Shown piece after piece: positions 35,525 through 45,400 of a stretch of 47,200 nt of DNA (the first letter of the stretch is position 1; the number at the start of each line of letters is the position of its first letter). The stretch is from Candidatus Hodarchaeota archaeon (GTDB taxonomy: Archaea; Asgardarchaeota; Heimdallarchaeia; Hodarchaeales; Hodarchaeaceae): contig JAEOTQ010000124.1 in NCBI GenBank assembly GCA_016839785.1, positions 1-47,200 on the forward strand, read 5' to 3'. A program made the position numbers and the translations under genes. Under the pieces are notes generated by a model, which worked only from the letters and a program-made list of their open reading frames with translations, ran no database searches and was not told where the DNA came from.

Positions 35525-35976
35525 TTATCAGAATTACCATAAATGGGAGATTTATTGTAAGAGATGTTCCTCCAAATCGACGATTATTAGATTTCTTAAG
35601 AGAAGATTTAGGTCTTAAAGGAACTAAGTATGGATGTGATCAAGGGGAATGTGGTGCCTGTTCTGTAATTCTGAATGATAAAATTGTTACTTCCTGCATT
35701 ATTTTGATGGCTCAAATACCTTTAAATAGCACTGTGCTTACAATAGAAGGAACAGATTCTGTTTTACAATTAATCCAAGAAAAATTTAAAGAATTCGGAG
35801 CTGCTCAATGTGGAGCATGTACCACGGGGATGATCATGGCGGCTACTTCTCTTCTCCACTTAAATCCGAATGTTAATCAAGAAGAAATTGAAGAAGGTCT
35901 ATGTGGGGTATTATGTAGGTGTACAGGATACACTAAGATTTATGATGCGGTTAAGGAGGCCCAAAAACAGCTTTAG
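35521..35976 (+). CDS. Molybdenum hydroxylase 2Fe-2S small subunit
   Basis: This 151-residue protein has two [2Fe-2S] clusters. The N-terminal plant-ferredoxin type is CDQGECGACS plus a later Cys (SCII). The C-terminal type is QCGACTTG with CGVLCRCTGY. It passes electrons from the molybdenum site to FAD. The frame is open from 35482, but ATG 35521 overlaps the large-subunit stop (AATGA) and follows GGAGG, which sets the start. Confidence 0.92.
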   Translation: MIIRITINGRFIVRDVPPNRRLLDFLREDLGLKGTKYGCDQGECGACSVILNDKIVTSCIILMAQIPLNSTVLTIEGTDSVLQLIQEKFKEFGAAQCGACTTGMIMAATSLLHLNPNVNQEEIEEGLCGVLCRCTGYTKIYDAVKEAQKQL

Positions 35977-35984
35977 GTGATATT

Positions 35985-36788
35985 ATGAAAAATTTCTTTG
36001 AATTAATCCACCAAGAAGTAAGTGCTGGTAATCCAGTCTCCCTAGTAAGCGTTGTTGCAGTAGAAGGATCGGCCCCTCAACGAGTCGGTGCCAAAATGCT
36101 TGTTTCTTCTTCTGGAAAATTATTATGGGGAACAATTGGAGGAGGGACCGTAGAATCACTGGCATTAAAACAGGCAAAAATCCAACTTGAAACGAACACC
36201 CCATTACTCAAGTCATTTGACCTGATTGAGTCAGGTGAGGATGCAACTGGGATGTTATGTGGTGGAGAGATGCAACTATTTTTTGATGTGTTCGGAACCT
36301 CAACAAAGGTCTATATTTTTGGTGCAGGTCATATCACTCAACAAATTTTACCATTATTGATGAAATTAGGCTTTACTCCAATTGTATTAGACGATCGTGA
36401 AGAATACCTCAAAGAAAACATCTTATCCCGATTTAATGTCGCCACGCAGACTGGAGCTTTTACTGAACTAATTGATTTGTTGAATATTGAAGAAGACAGT
36501 TTTATCGTGATTATGACTTATTCCCATGAAATGGATGAGCAGATCCTTTTCCAATTACTTTCTCAAAAGCTTCCAGATCTGTCTATAGTGAAATATTTAG
36601 GTATGATTGGTAGTAAACGTAAGGTAAAAGAGATTTTTTCTAGAATGGAATCCAAAGGGATCTCACGTGAGATTTTAAATTCTATTCATTCACCTATTGG
36701 TGTTCCTATCAAAAGCCAGACCCCTGAGGAAATTGCGATCTCAATTGCTGCAGAATTAATTTCTGTACGGAATAAGGAGGAAAAATAA
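35985..36788 (+). CDS. XdhC/CoxI-family molybdenum cofactor insertion protein
   Basis: This 267-residue protein has the XdhC N-terminal domain (EGSAPQRVGAKMLVS, WGTIGGGTVES) and a C-terminal Rossmann domain with VYIFGAGHITQQ. The conserved end is GMIGSKRKVKEI then SPIGVPIKSQTPEEIAISI. Known relatives bind the molybdenum cofactor, help sulfurate it and load it into the hydroxylase. AGGTGAT at 35975-35981 sets ATG 35985. It sits between the Fe-S and FAD subunit genes. Confidence 0.9.
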   Translation: MKNFFELIHQEVSAGNPVSLVSVVAVEGSAPQRVGAKMLVSSSGKLLWGTIGGGTVESLALKQAKIQLETNTPLLKSFDLIESGEDATGMLCGGEMQLFFDVFGTSTKVYIFGAGHITQQILPLLMKLGFTPIVLDDREEYLKENILSRFNVATQTGAFTELIDLLNIEEDSFIVIMTYSHEMDEQILFQLLSQKLPDLSIVKYLGMIGSKRKVKEIFSRMESKGISREILNSIHSPIGVPIKSQTPEEIAISIAAELISVRNKEEK

Positions 36789-36789
36789 G

Positions 36790-37668
36790 CTGTACTCTAA
36801 TGAAATATTATCCCCGACTAGTCTAGTTGAAGCACTTGCAATAAAAGATCAGTACGGGAGTGATATTTTCCCCTTGGCAGGAGGTACAGATGTTCTTATA
36901 ATGGTGCGAAACAAATTAGGTGTATGGGGTGAATCACCACCACTACTGAATCTTAATTCCATTCCTGATCTCAATTTTATTCAGGAAACTGATACTAACA
37001 TAGAAATTGGACCATTGGTCACACATACTCAACTCTTAGAAAGCCCGATTATCGCAAAAAATATTCCTGTATTAAAAAAAGCAGTTTCTATTATTGGGTC
37101 TCCCCAAATACGTAATTTAGGAACGATTGTTGGGAATATGTGTAGAGCATCTCCTGCTGCGGATACTTTAGCACCATTATATACACGAAATACACTAGTT
37201 CAGGTTCAAACAGTCAATAATTCGGAATTACTACCTATAGATGAATTTATATCAGGTCCAGGACAAATATCTATTCCAAAAAATGGATTAGTAACCAAGA
37301 TCGTAATTCCAAAATTGGAGGGATATCGAGGAGACTATATTTCTCTTCGACAAAGGTATGCTTTATCAATTGTTGTCGTTTCCATCGCAGTAGAAGTTCT
37401 ACTTTCAAAAGATAAATTAAGAATCGATGATATTCGAATATCGTTGGGAGCTGTTGCGCCCACCATTGTCAGAGCTAGAAAAACGGAAAGTTTGTTGAAA
37501 TCTCACACTTTCAGTGAGGATTTAATTGAACAATCGGAAAAAATGATAGTAGAGGAATGTAGGCCAATCTCTGATATTCGATCGAATAAACGGTATCGAA
37601 AAGCAATGACAGGTGTGCTATTAGGGCGGATATTAAAAAATCTGAATCAATATATTGAGAATATATAA
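36790..37668 (+). CDS. Molybdenum hydroxylase FAD subunit (CoxM-like), probable CTG start
   Basis: This 292-residue protein has the FAD motifs PLAGGTDVL and IGSPQIRNLGTIVGNM, a middle FAD-binding domain and a C-terminal CO_deh_flav_C domain. The first canonical start is TTG 36874, inside the FAD motif and impossible for a full subunit. In frame, CTG 36790 gives the usual N-terminus (YSNEILSPTSLVEALAI). It lies one base after the XdhC stop and nine bases after AAGGAGG, so I take it as the start. ATA 36772 overlaps that binding site and is less likely. Confidence 0.88.
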   Translation: MYSNEILSPTSLVEALAIKDQYGSDIFPLAGGTDVLIMVRNKLGVWGESPPLLNLNSIPDLNFIQETDTNIEIGPLVTHTQLLESPIIAKNIPVLKKAVSIIGSPQIRNLGTIVGNMCRASPAADTLAPLYTRNTLVQVQTVNNSELLPIDEFISGPGQISIPKNGLVTKIVIPKLEGYRGDYISLRQRYALSIVVVSIAVEVLLSKDKLRIDDIRISLGAVAPTIVRARKTESLLKSHTFSEDLIEQSEKMIVEECRPISDIRSNKRYRKAMTGVLLGRILKNLNQYIENI

Positions 37669-37707
37669 CTTCAGGTGGTAGATGATCAAAATCCGTCTTT
37701 TTATTCG

Positions 37708-37738
37708 AGATGAGGATTAGAAAAGCTTATCCTCATCT
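37708..37738. terminator. Inverted repeat at the convergent 3' ends of the FAD subunit and GTPase genes
   Basis: AGATGAGGAT (37708-37717) and ATCCTCATCT (37729-37738) form a perfect 10-bp stem with an 11-base loop. It covers the stop codon of the minus-strand GTPase gene and lies 40 bases past the FAD-subunit stop. A CTTTTTATT run precedes it on the plus strand. It is probably a terminator for one or both transcripts. Confidence 0.5.
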
Positions 37739-39858
37739 ATAAGTAGATTTAAATATTCCTTCAGCTTATCCGAGGTGTCGTCTTTCTTTTGTTCATGTTT
37801 TATGATAACTTGTGTCTCTGAAATTTCCTTAAATTGCAAGGCGGCTCTTATTGAAGCATGAATAATCTTACTTGCAAATCGAACTGAACCCTCTGATTCT
37901 ATAGGAATTTGCATTGCTTCTTTCAATAAATTTCCAAGTTGTTGTTCTGATATTAGTTCAGAAATGTGTGCTTGTCCAATAGGAAATCCTCGTTGAGTAA
38001 AACTAAGGATAAACCCTTTTTTCACATATTCTAGAGTAAAGGCAACTGTTTCACTATCTGGAAGTGAGATTTCGTTTCCACTGGTTTCTAACTCAATTGG
38101 AATAATAAATTCGACCAGGTCCGCTCTAACTCCAGTTTCACTTCGAAGTGTTTTTGTAGTGACATCCATTGTTGAGCTGATTTTTTTAGCTTTTAATTGC
38201 TTGATTGAATTATAGATTATCTTAGCTGCGAAATACATTGATGAAATGCCATCTTCAAAAACGCCAATACTCATAAGATTCTTTTCATAGGCGAGTAAGT
38301 AAAGGATTTCCTCTTCTGTTGCTTCAGATGAAATCAAAGAACTTCCAAGCAATTCCTTTTGCCCCATTTTGCTCCGTAGCTGAAAAGAAATAAGAGCATT
38401 AAGACCAGCATCAACTAAATCTACTTTAAATCCCATCCCTTGAGTATTTGGTAATGCAATAACCCCTTCGTTGCTTTCCATCTCAACTGGAATGTCTAAA
38501 TGTGTATAATCTACTAATTTCTTTTTTACTTCTTTCTCTTTCTTTTGAACTACTTTTTTAGAAGGAATAATATAACTTTGAACTATTTCTCTCATGCTTA
38601 TGTGTGGTTTTTCAGATGCTAATACTAAGCATTTAACAATATCTGCTTCTTCTAATTCTCCCTTAAGAATCATTGAAAATAATCCAAGAAGTTTATTGTG
38701 ATCAATAGTTCGATACTTTTCTACCCCTTGAGATTTCTCAATAAATGGCAAGTACTTTAAGAAAATATCACTTACTAAAGGTACAGGCATTCCAGAAGTA
38801 ACACCCATTTCAAATAATTGGAGCCATCCACTATTTACAAGTTCATTAGCTTCTTCAAAACCGATACGATAGAATTCAATTAGGTGATTTACCTCAACCG
38901 AACTAGTAGGAGGAGTCAATTGAGATTCGGTCTCTATAGAAATTTCTTTAAGTGGTGGTGAAGTGAAGCTTTTTATTTCCATTTCCTCTGAATTGGGATC
39001 TCTGTGTACTAGGGTTGTTTCTGAAATAGATTCCTCGCTTGCTGCACTACCAAGAAAGACTTTAGATTCTTCAGAAACGTCTGATGCTGTTTTCAAAGAT
39101 TGTTTCATAAGAAAGCGTATTTTCTCTGCTACAGCAGTATCCTCATCCGATTCTGTTGGTATTAGTCGTGTTTGTGCCGAGTGAACTGCTGGTTCCATTT
39201 TTTCTGCAAGTGTCATAACAATTTCATGATGTTCTTCTATTTCCCCAATCAATCGTCCATTTACAAAGTCGCTTTGAGCAAGCTTTGGAATAGAAAGTTC
39301 AAAAATCCGTCCAAACGTGTCAATAACACTTTCAGGTCTATAAATTGTTGTTCTAAAAAATTTTAATTGATTTGAGGACTCAATTTGAAATTGCTCTTTT
39401 AATTGCTCATGAATTGATTCATAATTAGGGCTATTCCTAATTAAATCGTTCTTGTGTAAGAATATGAATATATTGGCTGCTGGAGAGAATTTCTTCAATT
39501 TTTCTAAACAAGCAGTGAAATATTGAATTGAGTTATTTCGTGAGGTTTTATTTGCAACATCAGTCAGAAAAATAAATATTTTAACATTACTAAATACAAA
39601 TGGACTAAATCCACTTAGAAATCGTTGTAAAAAGATCTTTTGTCCGCCCAAATCAACAATAGTGACTGGTATATCATTCACTGTGAGAGACAATCTTTCG
39701 TAATTAATTGTCGCAGACAGCTGATTCACGTCTTCAGTTTGCTGTTTTAAAAAGAAAATTCGCTTTACTGCGGTTTTTCCTGCTTCACTCAAACCAGCAA
39801 TTAAGATTTTATATCCGAGTTGTTGAGAAATCTCAGACTCTGAAACCCATCGTGACAT
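37717..39858 (-). CDS. Large Rag/Arf-like GTPase with duplicated C-terminal domain
   Basis: About 713 residues from ATG 39858 (ATG 39894 is also in frame). The N-terminal G domain has P-loop GLSEAGKT (22-29), switch I Thr in SATINYE, G3 DLGGQ (69-73), G4 HKND (135-138) and G5-like TTI. ATINY and HKND resemble Rag/Gtr GTPases and the neighbouring small GTPase. A Ser/Glu-rich linker and a helical region follow, then two related units of about 100 residues (454-558 and 582-678). These share an IPxExE-IxLP start and a KIIxxSI end. There is no membrane segment. It could be a signalling GTPase with built-in effector domains. No GAP or GEF is evident. Confidence 0.75.
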   Translation of the reverse strand: MSRWVSESEISQQLGYKILIAGLSEAGKTAVKRIFFLKQQTEDVNQLSATINYERLSLTVNDIPVTIVDLGGQKIFLQRFLSGFSPFVFSNVKIFIFLTDVANKTSRNNSIQYFTACLEKLKKFSPAANIFIFLHKNDLIRNSPNYESIHEQLKEQFQIESSNQLKFFRTTIYRPESVIDTFGRIFELSIPKLAQSDFVNGRLIGEIEEHHEIVMTLAEKMEPAVHSAQTRLIPTESDEDTAVAEKIRFLMKQSLKTASDVSEESKVFLGSAASEESISETTLVHRDPNSEEMEIKSFTSPPLKEISIETESQLTPPTSSVEVNHLIEFYRIGFEEANELVNSGWLQLFEMGVTSGMPVPLVSDIFLKYLPFIEKSQGVEKYRTIDHNKLLGLFSMILKGELEEADIVKCLVLASEKPHISMREIVQSYIIPSKKVVQKKEKEVKKKLVDYTHLDIPVEMESNEGVIALPNTQGMGFKVDLVDAGLNALISFQLRSKMGQKELLGSSLISSEATEEEILYLLAYEKNLMSIGVFEDGISSMYFAAKIIYNSIKQLKAKKISSTMDVTTKTLRSETGVRADLVEFIIPIELETSGNEISLPDSETVAFTLEYVKKGFILSFTQRGFPIGQAHISELISEQQLGNLLKEAMQIPIESEGSVRFASKIIHASIRAALQFKEISETQVIIKHEQKKDDTSDKLKEYLNLLIDEDKLF

Positions 39859-39894
39859 CGCTAATTGTATCCTAAAATGTAAGATGAAAATCAC

Positions 39895-40094
39895 AGATCA
39901 AAGAAGATTATTATTAGATATATTCATGTATATCTGTGAATAACATTATAATAAGCCTCCTAATTAACTCATCCGAAATTAATTGGGAGAATCTATTTAT
40001 AATTATTGATATCATTTATACAAATTATTAATTAGGTACAATTTCCCTGAGTATTAATAATTCATATGAATTCAACGAAGTGTTGTGATCATAG
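39895..40094. promoter_or_regulatory. Divergent promoter region between two Rag-like GTPase genes
   Basis: This roughly 200-base stretch is almost pure A/T and holds several TATA-like strings, including TTTATAATTA near 40005-40020 and TATACAAATT near 40016-40025 for the plus gene. No gene is visible. A shared control region fits linked expression of the two GTPases. Confidence 0.35.
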
Positions 40095-40991
40095 ATGCAA
40101 CAGAATAATAAACCTAACAAGGTATTGTTTATGGGACTGGGAGCAAGTGGCAAAAGTAGCATTAGATCAATTGTATTTGAAGGAAAATCTTTAGAAGATG
40201 TTAAGGATTATAATGCTACTATTAATTATACTCGTTCAACAAAGAATATTATTGACGCACCTTTTCAAATTTTCGATTGTGGTGGTCAAGAGAGTTTTAT
40301 CTCAGTTTTTGTGGGTGAGCAAGCTGAATTTATTTTTAGTGATGTGGCGGTTCTTATCTGGGTAATAGATGTGTCAAATTTCGACGCTGTTTCTACTTCA
40401 AGATTCTATTTTAATCTGGCCCAAAAAAAATTAGTAGAATACTCCAAAGGAGCAATTATATTCTGTCTTCTCCACAAAATGGATTTATTAATACCTGATA
40501 TGAAAAAAAATGTCAATGAAACAATAGAATCGTATTTTAGCCCGATAGCTGGAGTAGAAATTAAATATAGAAGTACATCGATATTTGATCAATCCATCTA
40601 CAATGTTGTAGGGGAGATGATTCAAGCACTTATTCTTAAAAGTACGAAAGCTCAATCAGTGTCAGGGGCAATTGAAGAATTTATTAAAACGCATGATGAA
40701 ATGGCGGGTGTAGCTATCTACACGGATGATGGTTTACCTGTTTTCGAAGAAGGAGATACCGATAGAATAATCTTACCAGCCAATCTCTGGTTGGCGTCAT
40801 ATGATAGGTTATCTAAGGAATATCATCGGGAAGGTATGAAAACAATACTTGAGACAGAAAATTATATTTTCGTGTTCCGCAATATCAAATCTGAACTTCT
40901 CCTTTCAGGAATTGCTCGAAAAATAGCTCCATTACAATATGTTTTGGTAAAAATGGAACAATTAGAAGAGATATTGAATAAACTACTCTAA
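40095..40991 (+). CDS. Rag/Gtr-like small GTPase with C-terminal roadblock-like domain
   Basis: This is a 298-residue protein. Residues 1-185 are a Rag-like G domain: P-loop GLGASGKS (14-21) within KVLFMGLGASGKSSIRSIVF, switch I NATINYT, G3 DCGGQE (61-66), G4 HKMD (127-130) and G5 TSIFDQSIY. HKMD in place of NKxD, DCGGQ and TSI are the known Rag/Gtr pattern. Residues 190-295 look like the roadblock/longin platform that eukaryotic Rags use to dimerise (AGVAIYTDDGLPVFEEG). Eukaryotic Rags work as heterodimers at lysosomes in nutrient sensing; here a dimer with the divergent large GTPase is inference. It is probably cytosolic or peripheral to membranes. Confidence 0.85.
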   Translation: MQQNNKPNKVLFMGLGASGKSSIRSIVFEGKSLEDVKDYNATINYTRSTKNIIDAPFQIFDCGGQESFISVFVGEQAEFIFSDVAVLIWVIDVSNFDAVSTSRFYFNLAQKKLVEYSKGAIIFCLLHKMDLLIPDMKKNVNETIESYFSPIAGVEIKYRSTSIFDQSIYNVVGEMIQALILKSTKAQSVSGAIEEFIKTHDEMAGVAIYTDDGLPVFEEGDTDRIILPANLWLASYDRLSKEYHREGMKTILETENYIFVFRNIKSELLLSGIARKIAPLQYVLVKMEQLEEILNKLL

Positions 40992-41002
40992 AAATCGAAG
41001 AA

Positions 41003-41066
41003 GAATTGACAAAAAACATTACTTTAACATCATCGTATTGGCGCCTTACAGTATCCTTGTCAATTC
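41003..41066. repeat. 10-bp inverted repeat between convergent GTPase and tubulin-like genes
   Basis: GAATTGACAA (41003-41012) and TTGTCAATTC (41057-41066) are perfect inverted copies 44 bases apart, filling most of the 110-base gap between two convergent stop codons. It may form a long terminator-like hairpin. The loop includes GGCGCC at 41040-41045, itself a palindrome. Confidence 0.5.
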
Positions 41067-41101
41067 ATACTGAATAATAATGAAATTATTGGAAAGTCGG
41101 A

Positions 41102-42448
41102 TTATTTATCATTACTTTGCTTTTTTTCTTCATCGGTCATGTATTTGCCAAATAAATTCTGAATATCATCCATTGCTATTTGTAATTCTTCATGTGGAAC
41201 ACCTTTTGACCTTTCAAACCAACCTCTCTTAATTGTGGACTTTGAATCATCATGATATGCAATCAGATTAGAAGCATCATTGAAAACATCCCGTAATTCT
41301 GGAATACGAGGTAAACCAAATAGGAGAAGTAATGAAGATTTTTCCATTTCGGGATCGTCATATGATACAAACGATGGTTGAATGGATCCTCCTTTCACTA
41401 AATAGGGTGCTAAGATTTTTTTCAAGTAAGCAGAATACTCAAGTTTCGAAATATCTTTATTACCAGTCAATATGGAGTATACTGAACCTGCAGCAGGTTT
41501 TTTATCAATATCCGTTAAGGAACAGTGATTGACGGTGTATCTAGCCGCTAAAGCCATTTGCTTATCCATTCGTCCATATTCAGGCAAAAAATACATGTCT
41601 TCAAAGAAACACGGAACTACAACTGGATCTAGTCTTCGAGAATAGTCAGCTAAATCAGTCGTAGGCATAACCTTTTTACCATGTTCTTGAATGCTTGGAG
41701 AGAGAATTGATTCTATAGTACGTAGAGCTAGCGGATTTACTAACTGTGTGAACTCTACTCCAGCGTCTGTTCGTAATTTTTCATCATTTTTTGTTAAATT
41801 TGAGGAATCTATACCAAGAGATTGATCTAATAAACCATTAGCTCGGCCTTCTCTCCACTCCATTACTCGTTTTAACATAGTTTTATTTGATAACAAGAAA
41901 ATTAAATTAGGACCTTTTTTTGGTTCTAATTGATTTCTTAATAGTGTTGATAAAGACCAAATTGAGTTTATTGCTTCAGAAGACTGGTTTTCAAATGGTA
42001 GGACACCAAATACATAAATGAAAATTCTACGTTCATCAGAAAAATGTTTATGTAACAGTTCAACAAGAGCAGGGGTTCCCCCGCACCCAGTCCCCCCACC
42101 CATGCTTGTTAATAGTATAAAACCTGAAACTCCTTCATAACCTAAACCCTGGAGTTGATTAAGAATAACCTCTTGATTTTTCATAACAAGTTCGTAACCT
42201 TCTTTAAATTTCCCTCCTACTCCTATCTCTTCATCAGAATACAATAGTGTATTGCGACTTGGAATTGAATATTCTGTTCTAGTTTTGAGAAGATCAGTCT
42301 TATCAGTATTCATTATGAGGTATTCACGAATCCGTGTGGAACCAGTTCGATTTTTTTCTTCCTGAATATAGGATCCTACTAAATTAGATCCACATTCACC
42401 TAATCCGATCACAAATACATCTGTCTCTCTACTAATTTCACTCATCAT
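41102..42448 (-). CDS. Divergent tubulin/FtsZ-superfamily GTPase
   Basis: This 448-residue protein has the superfamily landmarks in order: a glycine loop (VIGLGECGSNLVGSYI, about 13-28), NTDKTDLL near 47 as in the FtsZ NTD segment, the nucleotide signature SMGGGTGCGG (115-124), an FtsZ/CetZ-like strand IYVFGVLPFENQ, and a T7-like loop TTDLADY (263-269). That loop keeps both acidic residues of NxDxxD but has Thr for Asn. A C-terminal domain (about 275-400) and an acidic, Lys-rich tail follow. It should bind GTP and may polymerise. It is too divergent to call FtsZ, CetZ or tubulin. It ends an operon with the 1142-residue helical protein, 12 bases upstream. GAGGTAA precedes the ATG. Confidence 0.85.
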   Translation of the reverse strand: MMSEISRETDVFVIGLGECGSNLVGSYIQEEKNRTGSTRIREYLIMNTDKTDLLKTRTEYSIPSRNTLLYSDEEIGVGGKFKEGYELVMKNQEVILNQLQGLGYEGVSGFILLTSMGGGTGCGGTPALVELLHKHFSDERRIFIYVFGVLPFENQSSEAINSIWSLSTLLRNQLEPKKGPNLIFLLSNKTMLKRVMEWREGRANGLLDQSLGIDSSNLTKNDEKLRTDAGVEFTQLVNPLALRTIESILSPSIQEHGKKVMPTTDLADYSRRLDPVVVPCFFEDMYFLPEYGRMDKQMALAARYTVNHCSLTDIDKKPAAGSVYSILTGNKDISKLEYSAYLKKILAPYLVKGGSIQPSFVSYDDPEMEKSSLLLLFGLPRIPELRDVFNDASNLIAYHDDSKSTIKRGWFERSKGVPHEELQIAMDDIQNLFGKYMTDEEKKQSNDK

Positions 42449-42460
42449 TTCTATTACCTC

Positions 42461-45400
42461 TTATCTATGCATTACGTAATACTCAACTGCAAATGAAAGG
42501 TATTTCATCATTGGTTGATGTGAATAAGCTTCCTCAATCTCCCTCTTAGCGTTAGCGATATAAGTAACCTTTGCTTCATGAACTGTAGTAGGAACATAAT
42601 CACTAATGAAAAGAAATAGCAAACGTTGCCATTTTGTAAGTAATGGTAAACTTTCTTGTCTCCACTGAGTTTTTAGCTTTGATATAGTGGTCAATATATC
42701 GTAAACTTCATTTAGATTTGTTTCAACCTGCAAACTTGCTCTTGCATCAATTAACTTCTTTAAAGGAAAAATATCTTCAGAACATTCATCAAGTTTAAAT
42801 TCGAAAACAGCATGAATACTTGGATAGTAGGGAACTTTTGGATCATTCGAAAGGTCACTTAAATAAAGTTCATAATTTTTCTTTTCCAATTCTCTAATAG
42901 ATTCGAGACATAATTTAGTCGCCTCCACAATTTCTATAGTGGAACTGGCTATTAGATCAAACGACCAAAATTGTACTGCATTTCGAGCTTGTTTTATTCT
43001 TACTACGTGTGGCATTAATGTCTGTTGAGTATTTTTCCAACCTAATGCCTGAATGAAGTCAAGTATTCTGATAGCTGTGGTATTTGTTGAATCAATAATT
43101 GCAAATAACGATTTTTGTAATTCCTCGTTCTTCAAAATTTTATCTAGCTCAACAAAAGATTGAGTAAGCATTTCAATTGACATCATGTCACTAGTATCGG
43201 CTTGTATTAGTTGTGTGAAAACTTCTATTTGTTCTCCAACAAGATTTTGGATATCTGTTAATCCACATGCCTGAAGTTGACTAATTTTTCGTAGAAGGTT
43301 TTTACTTGCAATGCTTAGTAATTCCATAAGTTTGGCTAATAAGATATATTCATAATCATGAATTGTTTCCACAATCAATCGATTTAGGGACTCTAATGTT
43401 TGTCCTTCAATAGGAATGGTACTCTCAAGATATGAATGAACTTTATGGACTTCAGGAGATACATCACCCATTGCTTCAATTATTCGGGGGAGACTTACAG
43501 TTACTTTATTATAAAATAACGCTTTTAATTTTTCTAATCCTTCCTGAGCTTTAGTAGTTGCATTATTCAAGAAGAATTCAAATTTTGTCATGATATCCTC
43601 TAGATCCTTGGATTGGCTAAGTTCAGTAATCCCTTGTTCAAGAACTAAGAATAATTGATTAAACATTCCTAAATAATGTGTTGGGAGTGACTTATATTGT
43701 TTTAACCATCCAGATAAAATATCTCGACATTTCAGTCGAACTAATTCACTTCTCTTGGTATTATATGTGTGTAAGCGGAACCAAAGCTCTAATAGATCGG
43801 AATAATCAAGTGCTTCCAAATCTCTAGGAATTTCAAACATTGGGAGTGATCCAATCTCTTCTTTGAAGTGTGTTAGGGATGATCGTTTGATGCTATCAAC
43901 CAGTTCAATCTGTCTCGAACATTCTTCTATCATCGTGCCTTTTGATGAGCTCATGAGTTTCATAAACTCGAAGTAAGCTTTGATCATTGCAATCGAATTC
44001 CGAGAAGCAGAGGTTCCAGTTAATTTTATTATAAGTTCATTTTTCTCTTTCCGTAAATCGACTGGAACTTCACCAGGAATCATGGGAAAGTTGAGTGCCT
44101 CTATTTTGTTTTTGAGATAAGAAAGCGTTTTCTGCTTCCAATCCTCGACTTCATCAATCCTGTCAAGTAATTCAGATAAGTCAAGTTCACCTGCATCTTC
44201 TACAAACGGAGTACGAGGTAGATTTGGATCCGATTGTAGTAATTCTAAAATAGTTACATTCTTTACATAATCTTTGATGGAAGCTGCAGTCAATGTGACG
44301 AATTGCTTGTAAAGTCTGTCATATGAGCGTCTATAAAGTAAAAGGGTCTGTATATCAGATTCTGAAGCCATTTTATCATAAAGTGAATTCAGTTCAGTCT
44401 GAAAATTAGGTGGAAAGTTGTTTATTCCTTTTTTTTCAATTTTACTTGCTATCGTAATTGTATCATTTATTGCATGCCTTGCTTCTTGAAGGACATTAAC
44501 AAGTTTATTTTTCCATATGTTGACCGATCTCAAATAATTCAACAGTTCAGTTGGACTATCAGACTCAAAGACAACAACAGGTGGTTTAAGCGATATTAAT
44601 GCCTTAGAATCTGAGTCTGTAGCTTCAAAAGCAAGCTTATTCCGAATTTCTTCACGAATAATTTCCAAAAATTCAGAATAATATACATGAAAATTCTTTA
44701 GCTTTGATAATACCTCTTTTAAGTTGTCTGGTGTTTCCTGAACACGATTCGCGTGTTCTTTGGCGTTGACTAATAGAGTATTCGGTATTGACACCCCCTC
44801 TTGAAACACTCCTTCATTAGCCTGATAAAGCTCTTCTGTAGAAGCTATTCTTTTAACTCCGTTAATAACGTTTGTTTTCCATGTTTGGATTTGCTCCAAA
44901 TAATTCGCTAATTCTGATATCGAAGAATTGGTCATCGCTATCTCTGGAGGGAGTGGAATTAATTTATCGGAAAGTGTTGGAAACAATCCCCTTATCTGAA
45001 CGATACTATTGTTAATCGAGCTTTTTATTCGTGTTATCTCAGATTTAATAGTAGTACTAAACTTCGTTATGAGGGTAGATAGGGATCTATGGAGCTGATT
45101 AAGCTCGTATATCGTCTTCACTTGTTCGATTTCACTAATTAACTGCTGAATACCTTGATATTCTGAACTATCTGTTATAATTTTCCCTTTCTCCGCTTCA
45201 TTTATTGAATACAATAGATCATGTGTCTGTTGAAGCATCTTCTCTTGAACTAAATTCTTAGAGGAGGCTAATTGCAGATCTATAAGTTTTCCTTCCTCCT
45301 TAAGCTCAAAATATACCTTGATCAATCCTTGTGGATCATAAGTAGATAATATCTCATCATTTAAACTTTTACTCAGCTTTAAAGCACTGGATTCTATCTT

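Noticed and set aside
33203..37668. Aerobic CO dehydrogenase (CoxMSL)
   Set aside because: The large subunit lacks the AYRCSFR loop of form I enzymes, and gene order and the XdhC neighbour fit a general molybdenum hydroxylase.
37717..40991. Plain Arf or Ras family call for the two GTPases
   Set aside because: HKxD in G4, the ATIN switch and, in one, a roadblock-like C-terminus point to Rag/Gtr rather than Arf or Ras.
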